Positions 5,902 through 6,294 of a stretch of DNA of 6,294 nucleotides are shown piece after piece; the stretch's first letter is position 1, and every line of letters begins with the position of its first letter. The stretch covers positions 1 through 6,294 of the forward strand of contig CAUEQX010000106.1 in the NCBI GenBank assembly GCA_959020035.1. Direction: 5' to 3'. The position numbers and the translations under genes were made by a program. A model generated the notes under the pieces. The model saw only the letters and a program-made list of their open reading frames with translations, had not been told where the DNA came from and did not search any database. Origin of the DNA: an uncultured Collinsella sp. (GTDB taxonomy: Bacteria > Actinomycetota > Coriobacteriia > Coriobacteriales > Coriobacteriaceae).

Positions 5902-5930
5902 TTTGATGCGTCTGAGGCGGGCTCGACCGC

Positions 5931-5936
5931 TATACT
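5931..5936 (+). promoter_or_regulatory. Probable -10 element for the nucleoid-associated protein gene
   Basis: TATACT matches the TATAAT consensus at 5 of 6 positions and would start transcription near 5943, giving a leader of about 32 nt. No good -35 hexamer lies 16-18 bp upstream, so the promoter may rely on an activator or may be weak. The rest of 5879-5974 shows no coding sequence. Confidence 0.4.
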
Positions 5937-5974
5937 GGTTCGTGCCGAAATCGATCTAGAACGGAATACCGTAT

Positions 5975-6294
5975 ATGAAAATCAATCACGCGATTCTGCA
6001 TATCCTGGACTTTGACTCTGCCGTCAACGTTATGAGCCAGCGCGAGTTGGATATCGAGAGCCGTACCGTGCGCAACTTCGTGACCACGCATCTGCGCCGC
6101 GCACGCACCTCGGCCGACAATAAACGCGCCACGTTTGCCGAGAACTCCGCATTCGGCGGCGAGCTCAAGGGCTATTTCTTTGGTGAGCGTGAGTTCGTGG
6201 ACCTGTCTCAGCAGATTGCGGAGTTCATCTCTTCCGAACTTACCAAGGCCGAGAAAGCCGAGTCCACTGACGTGCTTGTGGCGGACTTTGATGA
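5975..6294 (+). CDS. 37-kDa nucleoid-associated protein (NdpA/YejK-like), N-terminal part cut by the window edge
   Basis: The first 106 residues are present and the frame is still open at the window end. The protein begins MKINHAILHILDFDSAVNVMS, followed by QRELDIES, FVTTHLRR, a FVDLSQQIAEFI segment, and ESTDVLVADFD at the edge. This is the recognisable N-terminal pattern of the NA37 nucleoid-associated family, whose members are about 330-350 residues long and associate with the bacterial nucleoid. The biological role outside proteobacteria is poorly defined. ATG 5975 is the only reasonable start, because an in-frame TAG lies at 5957-5959 with no ATG, GTG or TTG between. The Shine-Dalgarno sequence is weak (GGA at 5963-5965) and sits inside a small dyad. 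The gene seems to be its own transcription unit, 96 bp after the DUF2974 gene. Confidence 0.85.
   Translation, partial: MKINHAILHILDFDSAVNVMSQRELDIESRTVRNFVTTHLRRARTSADNKRATFAENSAFGGELKGYFFGEREFVDLSQQIAEFISSELTKAEKAESTDVLVADFD

Noticed and set aside
5879..5930. Intrinsic terminator after the DUF2974 gene
   Set aside because: The only pairing found is a 3-bp GGT/ACC stem followed by TGTCTTTG, too weak to call. The stretch is better explained as a degenerate repeat arm.

Overview
The window is about 6.3 kb of GC-rich bacterial chromosome with five genes, all on the + strand. The protein style points to a fermentative anaerobic actinobacterium of the Coriobacteriia type, probably close to Collinsella. 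The clues are a long glutamine-dependent NAD+ synthetase like the mycobacterial enzyme, an L-lactate dehydrogenase, a DUF2974 hydrolase-fold protein and a 37-kDa nucleoid-associated protein, with strong G/C preference at third codon positions. This placement is inferred from recognition of the proteins, not from an alignment. No rRNA, tRNA, CRISPR array, transposase gene or phage gene is visible.

Layout. Positions 1-127 are a non-coding leader with a small hairpin. At 128-2128 lies nadE (glutaminase plus NAD synthetase in one chain). A near-ideal intrinsic terminator follows at 2197-2228, only 18 nt before the start codon of a class I aminotransferase related to LL-diaminopimelate aminotransferases (2247-3410). 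A 199-bp, more AT-rich spacer holds a good sigma-70-type promoter and a leader hairpin, followed by L-lactate dehydrogenase (3610-4560) and its terminator (4593-4626). Directly abutting that terminator is a 75-nt almost perfect palindrome (4626-4700). It ends 17 nt before a DUF2974 gene of unknown function (4718-5878). A degenerate copy of one palindrome arm lies just after that gene (5881-5901). The window ends inside a nucleoid-associated protein gene (5975 to the edge).

How the genes relate. Spacers of about 95-200 bp and terminators between genes suggest mostly separate transcription units rather than one operon. There is a loose metabolic link: NadE makes the NAD+ that lactate dehydrogenase recycles in fermentation. 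The aminotransferase is an amino-acid metabolism enzyme of uncertain substrate. The DUF2974 and nucleoid-protein genes have no evident link to these.

The most interesting material is non-coding. It comprises the long palindrome with its third, degenerate arm bracketing the DUF2974 gene (a REPIN-like mobile-repeat candidate), and strong terminator-like hairpins placed so close to downstream start codons that the next gene's promoter must lie upstream of, or inside, them. I found no convincing new multi-gene system.
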